This document shows positions 9,228 to 19,211 of a stretch of DNA of 64,000 nt, one piece after another. The first letter of the stretch is position 1; each line of letters opens with the position of its first letter. A model generated the notes under the pieces. It saw only the letters and a program-made list of their open reading frames with translations, did no database searches and was not told the DNA's origin. The DNA is from Archangiaceae bacterium (lineage in GTDB: Bacteria > Myxococcota > Myxococcia > Myxococcales > Myxococcaceae), in the NCBI GenBank assembly GCA_016879935.1, contig JAACJQ010000091.1:30248-94247 (forward strand), written 5' to 3'. The position numbers and the translations under genes are program-made.

Positions 9228-9924
9228 GGGCGGCGAGCCGGCCCATCGCCCACGCCAACAGCTGTGGTGCGAACCAGGCGAGCATGCCCAACGGGCTTTC
9301 GGCAACCGCCAGCAGCGCCAACGCCATGGGAAGCAGCCACTCGATGCGCGTGAACCGGCGCAGTCGATCGACGACGAAGGAGCCTTCGAGGCCCGCCCAA
9401 CTCGCCCGCGCCAGCCCCACGGCGTGCGCCGCATTGAGCATCGGCACCGGCGCCAGAATTAGGAAGGCGGGAGAGACGATGAACCCGAGCGCCACCGCCG
9501 CCACGACGACGCCGAGGTTCTGCAGGGCGGTGATGGCGGCGAACACGAAGGTGAGGTTGAGCCAGCCGTTCGCGTCGCCGCGTCTGTGCCCCCGAACGAA
9601 CTCCAGCTCTTCGGGGGTGACCTCGAGGGCCCACGGGTAGCCGAGCTTGAGACGCGTGGCGATTGCCGCCGCGCGGCACGACCAGCCCTTCGAGTCCTGC
9701 GCCTGCCGCAACCCCTCGAGGCCCGACAGCTCGCGGAGCAGCTCCGACACGTCACGGCTCGGCGTTCTGGCGAGGCCGACGATGGCCTGGTTCAACGAGG
9801 TGGCGAGCGAACGATCGTGTGGCGCCGCTTCGAGACGCTCGAGCAGCAGTCGCACCCGGCCGAGCGCTTCGTCTGCTTCGGTGTCTGCGGTCGGGGCCTG
9901 GCCCTCGGTGACCCTCGTGCTCAT
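9205..9924 (-). CDS. Membrane protein, tandem paralog B
   Basis: 239 aa. Same architecture as its downstream neighbour: a soluble N-terminal half with SLNQAIVGLAR, LLRELSGLEGL, CRAAAIATRLKLGYPWALEVTPEEL and NGWLNLTFVF, then several hydrophobic segments. ATG 9924 shares one base with the TGA of the NUDIX-MBL gene (TGATG), so translation is probably coupled. The pair looks like a tandem duplication that has diverged. No known family is recognised. Confidence 0.75.
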   Translation of the reverse strand: MSTRVTEGQAPTADTEADEALGRVRLLLERLEAAPHDRSLATSLNQAIVGLARTPSRDVSELLRELSGLEGLRQAQDSKGWSCRAAAIATRLKLGYPWALEVTPEELEFVRGHRRGDANGWLNLTFVFAAITALQNLGVVVAAVALGFIVSPAFLILAPVPMLNAAHAVGLARASWAGLEGSFVVDRLRRFTRIEWLLPMALALLAVAESPLGMLAWFAPQLLAWAMGRLAAHAGEAAD

Positions 9925-11432
9925 CACGCAGCCCTGAACTTGCCCTCGTGCGCCAGCACGCGCGCCTCACCGACCAGCTTGTGCAGAATCGCGACGGTGT
10001 TGCGCTCGGCCAGCGGCCAGATGAACGCGCCCACGTCGTCGTACGCGCGCGGAACGATCTCGTCGAGGCCGACCGGCAGGCTGAACGAGCGCACTGCCTC
10101 GAGCACCTTCGCTTCACGCCACGCGCGGTGCGCCAGGTACTCCTCGAGCTTCGCGACGCCATCGGAGATGACGGGGCCGTGCGAGGGGTAGAGCGCACCG
10201 AGCGGCAGTTCGCGCAGGCGCTCGAGCTGCTTCAGGTACACCGCCATGTCGCCTTCGGGCGGGTCGATGACGATGGTGCTCACCGTCGACACCATGTCGC
10301 CCACGATGCCCGCACGAGAGCGCTCGTCGACGAGACAGAGGTGGCCCGCGGCGTGCCCAGGCGTGTGCAGCACCTTCCACGTCATGGGGAGCGGGCCGTC
10401 GAGCGTGAGGCGCTCTCCGTCGGCGAGCAGGCGAGCGACCTTCACGGGTGCGCGATCGGCCGTACGCGCGTGCGCCCACACTGGCAGCTTCAACGCCTCC
10501 GAGACGAACTTCACGCCACCGACGTGGTCGCCGTGGTGATGACTGAGCACGATGGCTTTGGGTTCGTACCCGTCGGCCATCAGCTCGTGCACGACCGTCA
10601 CCAGCTTCTGGCACTCGTCGTCGTCGGGAGAGCCGGGGTCGACGATGAGCAGCTCCTTCGTGCCGAGCAGGTACGCGTTCGTGTGCGTCGCGGGCGGCAG
10701 CGTCGGCGTCAGCAACGGCACGATGTGCACGCCGCGCTGAAACTCGATGTGCCTCGCGAGGTGGTTCTCGCACCACGGCGGGTTCGACAGGCGCGCCACG
10801 GCGTCGTCGGAGCTCGTGAAGCCTGCCATCACCCGCAGCGCATGCAGGTTGGGTGGGTGGAGCAACGCGCTGCCCTGCTCCCAGCGCTGGAGCGCCTCGC
10901 CCGGCCGAATCCACTCGCCACTCGCGAGCTCTCCGGGCCACACCGACGCGAGCTGTCCCTCGGGCGCCTCGACGAGGAAGAAGCGCGCGTCGAACCGCAC
11001 CGGCAGATAAGGCGGCGTCACCCAACGCCCGGCCACGCGAAAGTCACTCGCGAAGAGCTGCAGGCCCCGCTCCGTGAGCCCCGCGCCGAAGTCCGCGCCG
11101 CCGAGCAGCGCTTTGCGAAAGACGTCGAGCTCGGCGACCTCGGGCCCGCGCGCGACCAGCAGGCCCGTCTCTTCGAACAGCTCCCGCGCCGCCGTGACGA
11201 TGAGCCTCGCGTCGTCTCCGCTCGCGCCCTGCACCGGCACCTTCGCGTCGGCCGCGTCGACCTTGCCGCCGGGGAATGCATAGAAGCCGCCGGCGAACGA
11301 GAGCCGCTGCTCGCGCTCCAGCCAGAAGACCTCGACGCCGGTGCTGACCCGCCGGAAGACGATGACGGCTGACGCATCACGCGGCGGCTTTCCGGGAGGC
11401 GGCGGCGGCAGGCCTGCGATGGCTTCACTCAT
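9924..11432 (-). CDS. NUDIX hydrolase fused to a metallo-beta-lactamase-fold hydrolase
   Basis: 502 aa in two catalytic domains. The N-terminal part (about 20-200) has a NUDIX box core, AARELFEETGLL, preceded by GGFYAFPGGKVD, as in enzymes cleaving nucleoside-diphosphate-linked compounds. The C-terminal part (about 230-470) has the MBL-fold zinc motif HHHGDH, a second metal site near LHTPGHAAGHLCLVD, GDM, and YPSHGP, most like LACTB2/glyoxalase II-type hydrolases. The double-domain protein suggests sequential hydrolysis of a two-part substrate such as a CoA or nucleotide conjugate, which is inference. It overlaps the HD phosphohydrolase gene upstream by 8 nt. Confidence 0.85.
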   Translation of the reverse strand: MSEAIAGLPPPPPGKPPRDASAVIVFRRVSTGVEVFWLEREQRLSFAGGFYAFPGGKVDAADAKVPVQGASGDDARLIVTAARELFEETGLLVARGPEVAELDVFRKALLGGADFGAGLTERGLQLFASDFRVAGRWVTPPYLPVRFDARFFLVEAPEGQLASVWPGELASGEWIRPGEALQRWEQGSALLHPPNLHALRVMAGFTSSDDAVARLSNPPWCENHLARHIEFQRGVHIVPLLTPTLPPATHTNAYLLGTKELLIVDPGSPDDDECQKLVTVVHELMADGYEPKAIVLSHHHGDHVGGVKFVSEALKLPVWAHARTADRAPVKVARLLADGERLTLDGPLPMTWKVLHTPGHAAGHLCLVDERSRAGIVGDMVSTVSTIVIDPPEGDMAVYLKQLERLRELPLGALYPSHGPVISDGVAKLEEYLAHRAWREAKVLEAVRSFSLPVGLDEIVPRAYDDVGAFIWPLAERNTVAILHKLVGEARVLAHEGKFRAA

Positions 11433-12708
11433 CGGCGTGGGCTCCCGTCAGCTTCGCCACGAGCGGCCTGGCGATGTCGACCTGGTCGGGGCGCACGAAG
11501 ATGCGCGAGAGCAACACAGCTCCAGCGAAGCGTTGGTAGAGCGGTGTGTACGCCGAGACCTCGGTGAGGCGCCCGCTCGCGGAGTCGTGCACGCAGAGCG
11601 ACGGCGTCTCGCCCTCGTCGGTGTACCGCGACAGCACGCCTCGCGACTCGAGCGTGAAGTGTTCGACACCCGCCACGTCGAGCGCCTTCGAGATCTCGGC
11701 CATGTCGTAGTCGGTGTCGCGCTCGGTGAACTGCGCCACGCGGCGAAAGCCCTTTCGCGTCACGATGCGCTCGGCCCAGCGGTTCTTCGACTTGCGCAGC
11801 GTCGTCCACAACGAGACGTCGTCACACCAGAGGAACGCGTCGGGGTCGGCGGGAATCTCGAACTCGCCCGGCGCCTCCTCGTAGTAGCGCTTGAGCATCC
11901 AATCGAAGCTCACCGAGGTGTGGTGGTAATAGACCGAGAGGAACATGTGGTACCGGCTCAGCAGGAAGTCTTCGAACGCGAAGACCGCTGCCTTCGAGAG
12001 TGCCAGCACCGCCCGCCCGTCACGCTCCGCGCACCGCAGGTTCTGCAGAATCCACTCGATGTCGTACCGGCCGTAGTTCACGCCCGTGTAGAACGAGTCG
12101 CGCTGCAGGTAGTCCATGCGGTCGGCGTCGAGCTCTCCCGACACGAGCGCGCGCAACAGCGGCGTCCAGTCGAGGCCACCGTCGCGAAAGCCCTCGACGC
12201 CGGCAGGCAGCCGACCCGTGACGAGGCCGGCGATGAGCTCGGGCGTGATGCCGTGGCGCGCGTAGACCTTCGAGAGAATCGGGGTGAGCGAGCTGTCGAG
12301 CAGCAGCTTCGCCGTGAAGTCTTCGTGCGAGGCCTGGCCCGAGTCGTCCCCCGTCCACGCGGGGAGCTTCAGCACCGAGCGCTGCGGCGCGATGGACTCC
12401 GACGCGTGGGACAACGGCATGTGGCCGAGGTCGTGGCAGAGCACCGCCAGGCGCACCGCGGCGCGGAAGCGCTCCCTGGAAGCCTCGGTCAAACTCGAGC
12501 GACTCGCGACCGCGTCGAAGAGACGTGAAGCGACGTGCATCGCGCCGAGTGAGTGGGCGTGCCGGGTGTGTGTGGCGCCGGGGAACGCGAGGTCACCGAA
12601 GCCGAGCTGCCGCACGCTGCGCAGCCGCTGGAAGAAGCGGCTGTCGATGATGGGCTTCTCGTCGTCGGTGACCGTGATGGAGCCGTGAATCGGGTCGCGA
12701 ATTCTCAC
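11425..12708 (-). CDS. HD-domain metal-dependent phosphohydrolase (dGTPase-like)
   Basis: 427 aa. IRDPIHGSI at the N-terminus, TRHAHSLGAMHVA, the metal-binding HD in AVLCHDLGHMPLSH, and DADRMDYLQRDSFYTGV are the hallmark blocks of the HD phosphohydrolase family related to dNTP triphosphohydrolases. The natural substrate is unknown. The reading frame is open back to 12807, but GTG 12708 gives the family N-terminus (VRIRDPIHG) and avoids overlapping the gene ending at 12752. It probably heads a four-gene operon with the NUDIX-MBL fusion and the paralog pair, hinting at nucleotide clean-up. Confidence 0.85.
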   Translation of the reverse strand: MRIRDPIHGSITVTDDEKPIIDSRFFQRLRSVRQLGFGDLAFPGATHTRHAHSLGAMHVASRLFDAVASRSSLTEASRERFRAAVRLAVLCHDLGHMPLSHASESIAPQRSVLKLPAWTGDDSGQASHEDFTAKLLLDSSLTPILSKVYARHGITPELIAGLVTGRLPAGVEGFRDGGLDWTPLLRALVSGELDADRMDYLQRDSFYTGVNYGRYDIEWILQNLRCAERDGRAVLALSKAAVFAFEDFLLSRYHMFLSVYYHHTSVSFDWMLKRYYEEAPGEFEIPADPDAFLWCDDVSLWTTLRKSKNRWAERIVTRKGFRRVAQFTERDTDYDMAEISKALDVAGVEHFTLESRGVLSRYTDEGETPSLCVHDSASGRLTEVSAYTPLYQRFAGAVLLSRIFVRPDQVDIARPLVAKLTGAHADE

Positions 12709-12751
12709 GGACGCAGCGATAGCAGCATCGCCGCGCCCCCGCACAGGTGAG

Positions 12752-13318
12752 TCACTTCGCCTTGACGAGCTTCGGGCCCAGCGCCGTGGGCCGCTTGTCT
12801 TCAGCACCCATGTTGCCGTCGGCCGGCCGCGCCCCGAGCCACATCGAGGTGCCGTCGACCTTCAGCAGGTCGTACTCGCGACCGTACTTCTCGACGCTGG
12901 CGACGAACGAGCAGCCCGTCTTCGAGACGTCCTTCGCCTGGTTCGGCACCAGCCCGCAGCCGTCCATGCCGAAGTTCTTCGCGACCGCGTCGTCAGCCTT
13001 GAGGGTGATCTTCTTGCTGGCGAAGTCGAACGACGCCTCGCTCGCGCCAACCACGGTCTCGGACGGCTTCGTCGCCTGCCACGGCCCCTCGAACTCCATC
13101 GCGAGGAGCGGGGTCTTCAGGGCCTGGTCTGCATGAATGGTGAAGGTGAGCCGCCAGCGCTTGTCGGTGAAGGTGAAGTCACGGGTGGCGAAGGAGCCAT
13201 TGCCGAGGTCTTCGGCGGCCTCGCTCTTCCACCGGCCGGTGGCGAGCTTGCGAAGGTCGGGAGCAGCTTCTGCGAACGACGACAACGAGAGCACGGCGAT
13301 CAGCACCAAGCGGGTCAT
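12752..13318 (-). CDS. Secreted protein of unknown function
   Basis: 188 aa with a signal peptide (MTRLVLIAVLSLSSFAEAA). The mature part is beta-rich, with ATGRWKSE near the start and single cysteines in DGCGLVPNQ and KTGCSF that could form a disulfide. ATG 13318 follows a GGAG ribosome-binding site 7 nt upstream. An in-frame extension to 13399 would overlap the LysR promoter region and is rejected. It is divergent from a LysR regulator gene, a common arrangement for a regulator and its target. No family recognised. Confidence 0.7.
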   Translation of the reverse strand: MTRLVLIAVLSLSSFAEAAPDLRKLATGRWKSEAAEDLGNGSFATRDFTFTDKRWRLTFTIHADQALKTPLLAMEFEGPWQATKPSETVVGASEASFDFASKKITLKADDAVAKNFGMDGCGLVPNQAKDVSKTGCSFVASVEKYGREYDLLKVDGTSMWLGARPADGNMGAEDKRPTALGPKLVKAK

Positions 13319-13384
13319 GTGGAGTCTCCAGAGGGTTGAACGGCACGCCCAACCTGCGCCCGCCCTGCACATGACGCCACTGCA

Positions 13385-13398
13385 TGGTATCGATACCA
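13385..13398. promoter_or_regulatory. 14-bp perfect palindrome upstream of the LysR gene
   Basis: TGGTATCGATACCA is a perfect palindrome that ends 3 nt before the LysR ATG (13402) and lies 67 nt upstream of the divergent secreted-protein gene. LysR regulators usually bind dyads in the divergent intergenic region. This is the only long dyad seen there, so autoregulation is plausible. It does not fit the textbook T-N11-A form exactly. Confidence 0.5.
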
Positions 13399-13401
13399 AT
13401 C

Positions 13402-14322
13402 ATGAACAGCCTTCATCAGGTCGACCTGAACCTCTGGGTCGTGCTCGGCCACCTGCTCGAGACGGCGAGCGTCTCGGACACGGCGCGGCGGCTGGGCCGC
13501 ACGCAGTCGGCCGTGAGTCATTCGCTCGCGGCGCTGCGGCAGACGTTCTCAGACCCGCTCTTCGTTCGGGTGGGCGCGAAGCTCGAGCCGACGACGCGCG
13601 CCAGGCAGCTCGAGCCGCTGGTGCGCACGGCCCTCGAGAACCTGCAGTCGACGCTGGTGCCCGGCGACGCGTTCGAACCGGCCCGCCTGCGCCGCACCTT
13701 TCGCATGTTCCTCTCGGACTATGGGCAGATGGTGTTGCTCGGGCCGTTGCTGCGCAGGCTCGAGCGCGTGGCGCCGCACGTGGTGCTCGACGTCACCTTC
13801 AAGGCCGACGCGGGCCCCGAGCTCGCGCGCGACGTGCAGGCGGGCCGCTGCGATCTCTCGGTGGGGCCGCCACTCGAGTCGCTCTCGGGTGTGCTCACCC
13901 AGCCGCTCTTCGACGACACCAACGTCTGCGTCGTGCGCGCCGCACACCCGTTCGCGAAGCAGCCGACCGCGAAGGCCTGGGCCAGGCTGCGTCACGTCGT
14001 GGCCTCACCGCGTGGAGCGATGCGTGACTTCGTCGACGACGCGCTCGAGCAGAAGGGGCTGGCGAGAACCGTCGTCGCACGCGTGCCGCACTTCATGGCG
14101 GCGCTCGAGCTCGTCGCGCAGACCGACGCCGTCACCGTCGTACCCGAGCGCCTCGCGAGGGTCTGGGCGTCTCGCCACGTGCGGCTCATCGAGCCTCCAC
14201 TCCCCTTGCCGGCCTTCACGATGAGCTGGTTCGTCCCGGAGGTGGCGCGGACCGACCCCGCGAACATGTGGCTGCGCAGCGAGCTCAAGCGCGTGGTGCC
14301 CGCTTCGACGGCGAGACGGTGA
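13402..14322 (+). CDS. LysR-family transcriptional regulator
   Basis: 306 aa. The N-terminal winged helix (DLNLWVVLGHLLETASVSDTARRLG, QSAVSHSLAALRQTFSDPLFVR) is typical of the NodD/LinR-like branch, followed by a periplasmic-binding-protein-like effector domain (about 90-295). ATG 13402 gives the standard start. The sensed ligand cannot be inferred. It is divergent from the secreted-protein gene, and the palindrome at 13385-13398 sits against its start. Confidence 0.9.
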   Translation: MNSLHQVDLNLWVVLGHLLETASVSDTARRLGRTQSAVSHSLAALRQTFSDPLFVRVGAKLEPTTRARQLEPLVRTALENLQSTLVPGDAFEPARLRRTFRMFLSDYGQMVLLGPLLRRLERVAPHVVLDVTFKADAGPELARDVQAGRCDLSVGPPLESLSGVLTQPLFDDTNVCVVRAAHPFAKQPTAKAWARLRHVVASPRGAMRDFVDDALEQKGLARTVVARVPHFMAALELVAQTDAVTVVPERLARVWASRHVRLIEPPLPLPAFTMSWFVPEVARTDPANMWLRSELKRVVPASTARR

Positions 14323-14398
14323 GGCGCATCGCGACCAACTCGTGCTGCGTTTCACTTCCGACGCGTCGATGGCGTGTGGTACGGACCTCGCCCACTCG

Positions 14399-15514
14399 AT
14401 GTTCGTCACGATTCTCCACAATCAGGACCACGCGCTGCTCGAAGACGACCCGGGTCGTGAAGCGCGCGCCGACGTGGTGAACGTGGCCGCCGCCATGGCC
14501 GACGCGCTCTCGGGTGGCCGGCGCCGCGTCGAGGTGAAGCCGGTCGACGACGTGGTGTCGCTCGCCGACGTGCTCACCTCGAAGCCCGACGTCGTGTTGA
14601 ACCTGTGCGAGTCGCTCGGCGCCGACAGCCGCGGTGAATCGCTGGTGCCCGCGATGCTCGAGCTCTCGGGCGTGTGCTTCACCGGCTCCTCGTCGCTCTC
14701 GCTCGCGCTGTCGCTGCACAAGAACAAGGCGAAGGAGATTCTGCGCGCGCGTGGCGTGCCGACGCCCGGCGCGGTCGTCATCTCGCGCATCGAAGAGCTC
14801 GTCGGCGTCGACCTCGCCTTTCCGCTCATCGTGAAGCCGTCGCGTGAAGACGCCTCGGTGGGCATCGACTTCGACTCCGTCGTTCACGACCGCGCGAGCC
14901 TGGGCAAAGCCGTCAACCGCGTGCTGCGCACCTTCCGCCAGCCGGTGCTCGTCGAGCAGTTCATCGATGGCCGCGAGATCTACGTGCCGCTGCTGGGCAA
15001 CGAAGGCCGCCGCGCGCTGCCGCTCACCGAGATTCAGTTCGGGGCCGCGTTCGCCGACAAGCCGCGCATCGTCTCGTACGAGGCGAAGTGGAACACCGAA
15101 TCTCCCATCTGCATCGACAGCCCTTCGCGGCTCGTCGAGCTGCCCGAGAAGCTCCGGGCCCGCTGTGTCGACGTCGCGCTCGCGGCGTTCGATGCGCTCG
15201 AGTGCCGTGACTACGGCCGCGTCGACGTGCGCCTCGACTCGAAGAACGAGCCGTGGGTCATCGACATCAACCCCAACTGCGACCTGCACCCGCAGGCCGG
15301 CTTCGCCCGCTCCGCGCTCGCGGCGGGTCTCTCATACGGCGATCTCGCGCTGCACCTCGTCGAGCTCGCTCAGGAACGCCACCATGGACATCCGACCCGT
15401 CGTCTCGCAGGACCGGACGCAGCTCGAAGGGCTGCTGCGCCGCATCGAGACGTTCACGGCCGACGAGGTGGACTGCGCGCTCGAGCTGATCGACGGCGCC
15501 AGCCAGCCGAATAA
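14399..15514 (+). CDS. ATP-grasp ligase related to D-Ala-D-Ala ligase
   Basis: 371 aa. ATP-grasp signatures: LNLCESLGADSRGE, CFTGSSSLSLALSLHKN, the lysine block FPLIVKPSREDASVGID, and the metal-binding C-terminal block GRVDVRL...WVIDINPNCDLHP. These place it in the D-alanine-D-alanine ligase/carbamoyl-phosphate-synthetase-like superfamily, which joins a carboxylate and an amine using ATP. The substrates are unknown. ATG 14399 (MFVTILHNQDH) is preferred over upstream ATGs. The last about 43 codons run across the following GNAT gene in another frame and are Arg/His-rich, unlike the rest, so the natural C-terminus may have been lost. Confidence 0.8.
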   Translation: MFVTILHNQDHALLEDDPGREARADVVNVAAAMADALSGGRRRVEVKPVDDVVSLADVLTSKPDVVLNLCESLGADSRGESLVPAMLELSGVCFTGSSSLSLALSLHKNKAKEILRARGVPTPGAVVISRIEELVGVDLAFPLIVKPSREDASVGIDFDSVVHDRASLGKAVNRVLRTFRQPVLVEQFIDGREIYVPLLGNEGRRALPLTEIQFGAAFADKPRIVSYEAKWNTESPICIDSPSRLVELPEKLRARCVDVALAAFDALECRDYGRVDVRLDSKNEPWVIDINPNCDLHPQAGFARSALAAGLSYGDLALHLVELAQERHHGHPTRRLAGPDAARRAAAPHRDVHGRRGGLRARADRRRQPAE

Positions 15515-15851
15515 CAAGGACTACCAGGTGCTCGTCGCCGCGCGCGACGGGAAGATCGTCGGCTACGTCTGCTACGGCCCCACGCCGATGACCGATGGCA
15601 CCTTCGACCTCTACTGGATCGCGTCGGACCCGAACGTGCGTGGCCAGGGCGTCGGTGCGGCGCTGGTGAGCGCGATGGAAGGCGACATTCGCCGCCGCAA
15701 GGGCCGCATCATTCGCGTCGAGACGAGCGCGCTCGAAGCCTACGGCCCGACCCGCGGCTTCTACGCGGCCATGCAGTACAAAGAAGAGTCGCGGTTTCGC
15801 GACTTCTACAAGCCGGGCGAAGACCTGATCATCCTCGCCAAGCGCATGTGA
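15384..15851 (+). CDS. GNAT-family N-acetyltransferase
   Basis: 155 aa. The acetyl-CoA-binding motif A is clear: YWIASDPNVRGQGVGAALVSAMEGDIRRR, including the R-x-x-G-x-G/A loop, followed by the FYAAMQYKEE beta-alpha segment. It starts at ATG 15384 with an AGGAA-like ribosome-binding site and overlaps the ATP-grasp gene by 131 nt. Pairing of an acetyltransferase with a ligase suggests a small-molecule or amino-acid modification pathway, but the substrate is unknown. Confidence 0.85.
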   Translation: MDIRPVVSQDRTQLEGLLRRIETFTADEVDCALELIDGASQPNNKDYQVLVAARDGKIVGYVCYGPTPMTDGTFDLYWIASDPNVRGQGVGAALVSAMEGDIRRRKGRIIRVETSALEAYGPTRGFYAAMQYKEESRFRDFYKPGEDLIILAKRM

Positions 15852-15936
15852 ATTCGACCCACGCCTGACCGTCAGGCGGAGCGTGGCCCTCGTCGAACCA
15901 GCCAGCCCGAAAGCCCGTGGTAGCGTGCGCCCACTC

Positions 15937-17369
15937 ATGCGCCGCATCGTCACGCTCGCCCTCCTCCTCGTCAGCTCCTTCGCGTTCGCGCAGAAGGCCG
16001 CGCCGCTCTCCGACGCGCTCACCGTCTCGCGCCCGAAAGAGGGCGAGTACTTCGGCGTCTACCTGCAGAACCAGAAGGTCGGGTGGATGTACGTGTCGGT
16101 GAAGCTGAACGCGGCCGGCGACCAGGCCATCAGCCTCAACGAGCTGCACTTCCGCGCGAAGGTCGGCACGCGAATCAGCGAGCGCGTGATGCGCGAGACG
16201 AAGGTGTTCGAAGCCAGGCCGGGCGGCAAGCTGCTGTCGCTGCGCCTCGAGCAATCGGGTGACGGCGGCGACCAGACGCTCGACGGCCTCGTGGTGAAAG
16301 AGGGGCTGAAGATCATTCGCACGCGCCCCGGCCAGAAGGACGACACGCTGATGCTCGCGATGCCGAAAGAGGTCGTCGAAGACGCCGACCAGGCGCGCGT
16401 GGCGCTCAAACGCAACGCGCCGTTCGAGGGCATCATCACCGACACCACCGACCTCAAGCAGTACCCGGTGCGCACCACCGTCGGTGAGACCGAGACCCGC
16501 ACGATTCGCGGCGTGAAGGTGAAGCTGAAGCGCGCCATCACCATCAGCGAGAAGGAGAAGGTGCCGACCGAGGCCTTCGTCGACGAGCAGGGCCGCATGG
16601 TCGAGGTGCGCTTCGGGCCGACGATGATGGCGATGCGCGAGGCAGAAGATCAGGCCAAGCGGTTCGACCTCGTCGAGGTGTTCGCGCTCACCCGCGTGAA
16701 GCTGCCGAAGCCGCCGCCGCCCGAGGTGCGCTCGATTCCCGGCTCGATGACGATGGTGATGAGCGGGCTGCCCGAGCGGTTCCAGGTGCAGACGTACCGG
16801 CAGAGCTACGAGAAGATCGACGACAAGCGCGTGGCGGTGAAGCTGTCGGCCGCGCTGCCGAAGACGAAGCTGGTGCGACCGCTGGCCGACCCGAACGGTG
16901 GCAAGAACCTCGAGAGCGACATCGTGGTCGAGGCGGCGGCGCCCGAGATCGTGAAGCAGGCCAAACTCATCGTCGGCAACGAGAAGGACGCGTACGCGGC
17001 GGCCAAGAAGATCGGCAAGTGGGTGAACGAGCACCTCGTGAAGGACTACGGCTCGTCGAGCGATCGCGCGACCGACGTGCTCAAGACGATGAAGGGAGAC
17101 TGCACCGAGCACTCGCTGCTGACGGTCGCGTTGCTCCGGGCCGCCGGCATTCCCGCGCGGCGCGTCGATGGCGTGGTGTACCTGATGAACGAAGACCAGG
17201 TGCCGGCGCTCTACTGGCACGAGTGGGTCGAGGCCTACGTCGGAGAGTGGACGCAGCTCGACCCGACCTTCGGCCAGGACGTCGCCGACGCCACGCACTT
17301 CAAGGTTGGTGAAGAAGGCAGCGCCGAGATCACGCCCCTCATCGGCAGCCTCGTCGTCACCGACGTGCG

Positions 17370-17373
<4 letters not shown>
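15937..17373 (+). CDS. Secreted transglutaminase-like cysteine protease superfamily protein
   Basis: 478 aa. Signal peptide MRRIVTLALLLVSSFAFA. A long beta-rich N-terminal part precedes a transglutaminase-core domain with an intact triad: Cys389 (GDCTEHS), His428 (YWHEWVEAY) and Asp442 (LDPTFGQ). Bacterial members are usually exported peptidases or amidotransferases. The stop overlaps the GTG of the kinase gene (GTGA). An in-frame start at 15883 exists, but ATG 15937 places the signal peptide at the N-terminus. Confidence 0.85.
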
Positions 17374-18425
<1,052 letters not shown>

Positions 18426-18449
18426 CGCACGCTCGTTCGTCAGCGGCGC

Positions 18450-19211
18450 ATGCGAATCGTCTCGATCGAACCACAGCCCTTCTTTCGACTCCGGTACCTG
18501 AACGCTGCGCGCGGCGGGGGCACCGAGAGCCAGCTGCTGCCGTTTCATCGCGGCACGGTCGACGGCTTGCCATCGCCGCTCGAGGCGTTGGTGCTGACCG
18601 CTGACCTGCAAGGCGTCGTGCCGGATCCACTCACGCGCGAAGCGGTGCTGCTCGGCGTGGCCGTCGTCGACGCGCTCACCGAGCTCGACGTTCCGCCGCT
18701 CGAGAGCTGCGGTGCCCTGCTGGCGGGCGATCTGTACTCGGTGCCCGAAGCGAATCGGCGTGGTGGCTTCGGCGACGTGAAGCCCGTCTGGAGCGCGTTT
18801 GCCTCTCGGTTTCGCTGGGTCGCCGGCGTCGCGGGCAATCACGACGACGTCACGCGCGTGAAGAACCTGCCGAACACCGACGTGCTCGACGTGAACGTCA
18901 TCGAGCGTGACGGCTTGCGAATCGGTGGTGTCGGGCTCATCGCGGGAAACCCGAACAAGCCAGGCCGACGCAGCGAACAGGAACAACTCGAGGGCCTCGA
19001 GCTCGTCATGTCAGCGAATCCCCACCTCGTCGTGCTGCACGAAGGCCCGTCAGGACCCGAGGGCTTTCCGGGCAACGCCGACCTCGACACGGGCACGACG
19101 TTCACCGTCTGCGGGCACGTTCACTGGCCGAGCGCACGCTGGGCCGACGATGCCTCCGTCGTGAACGTCTGCGAACGCGTGCTCGTGCTCACGGCTGCGC
19201 CCACGCCTTGA
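18450..19211 (+). CDS. Calcineurin-like metallophosphoesterase
   Basis: 253 aa. The dimetal motifs are present although the first is modified: LTADLQG, GDLYS, AGNHDD, VVLHEGP and the C-terminal CGHVHW (GHxH). This fits the calcineurin-like phosphoesterase superfamily; the substrate is unknown. It follows the kinase gene by 24 nt and may be co-transcribed. Its last 23 nt overlap the convergent gene ending at 19189. Confidence 0.8.
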   Translation: MRIVSIEPQPFFRLRYLNAARGGGTESQLLPFHRGTVDGLPSPLEALVLTADLQGVVPDPLTREAVLLGVAVVDALTELDVPPLESCGALLAGDLYSVPEANRRGGFGDVKPVWSAFASRFRWVAGVAGNHDDVTRVKNLPNTDVLDVNVIERDGLRIGGVGLIAGNPNKPGRRSEQEQLEGLELVMSANPHLVVLHEGPSGPEGFPGNADLDTGTTFTVCGHVHWPSARWADDASVVNVCERVLVLTAAPTP

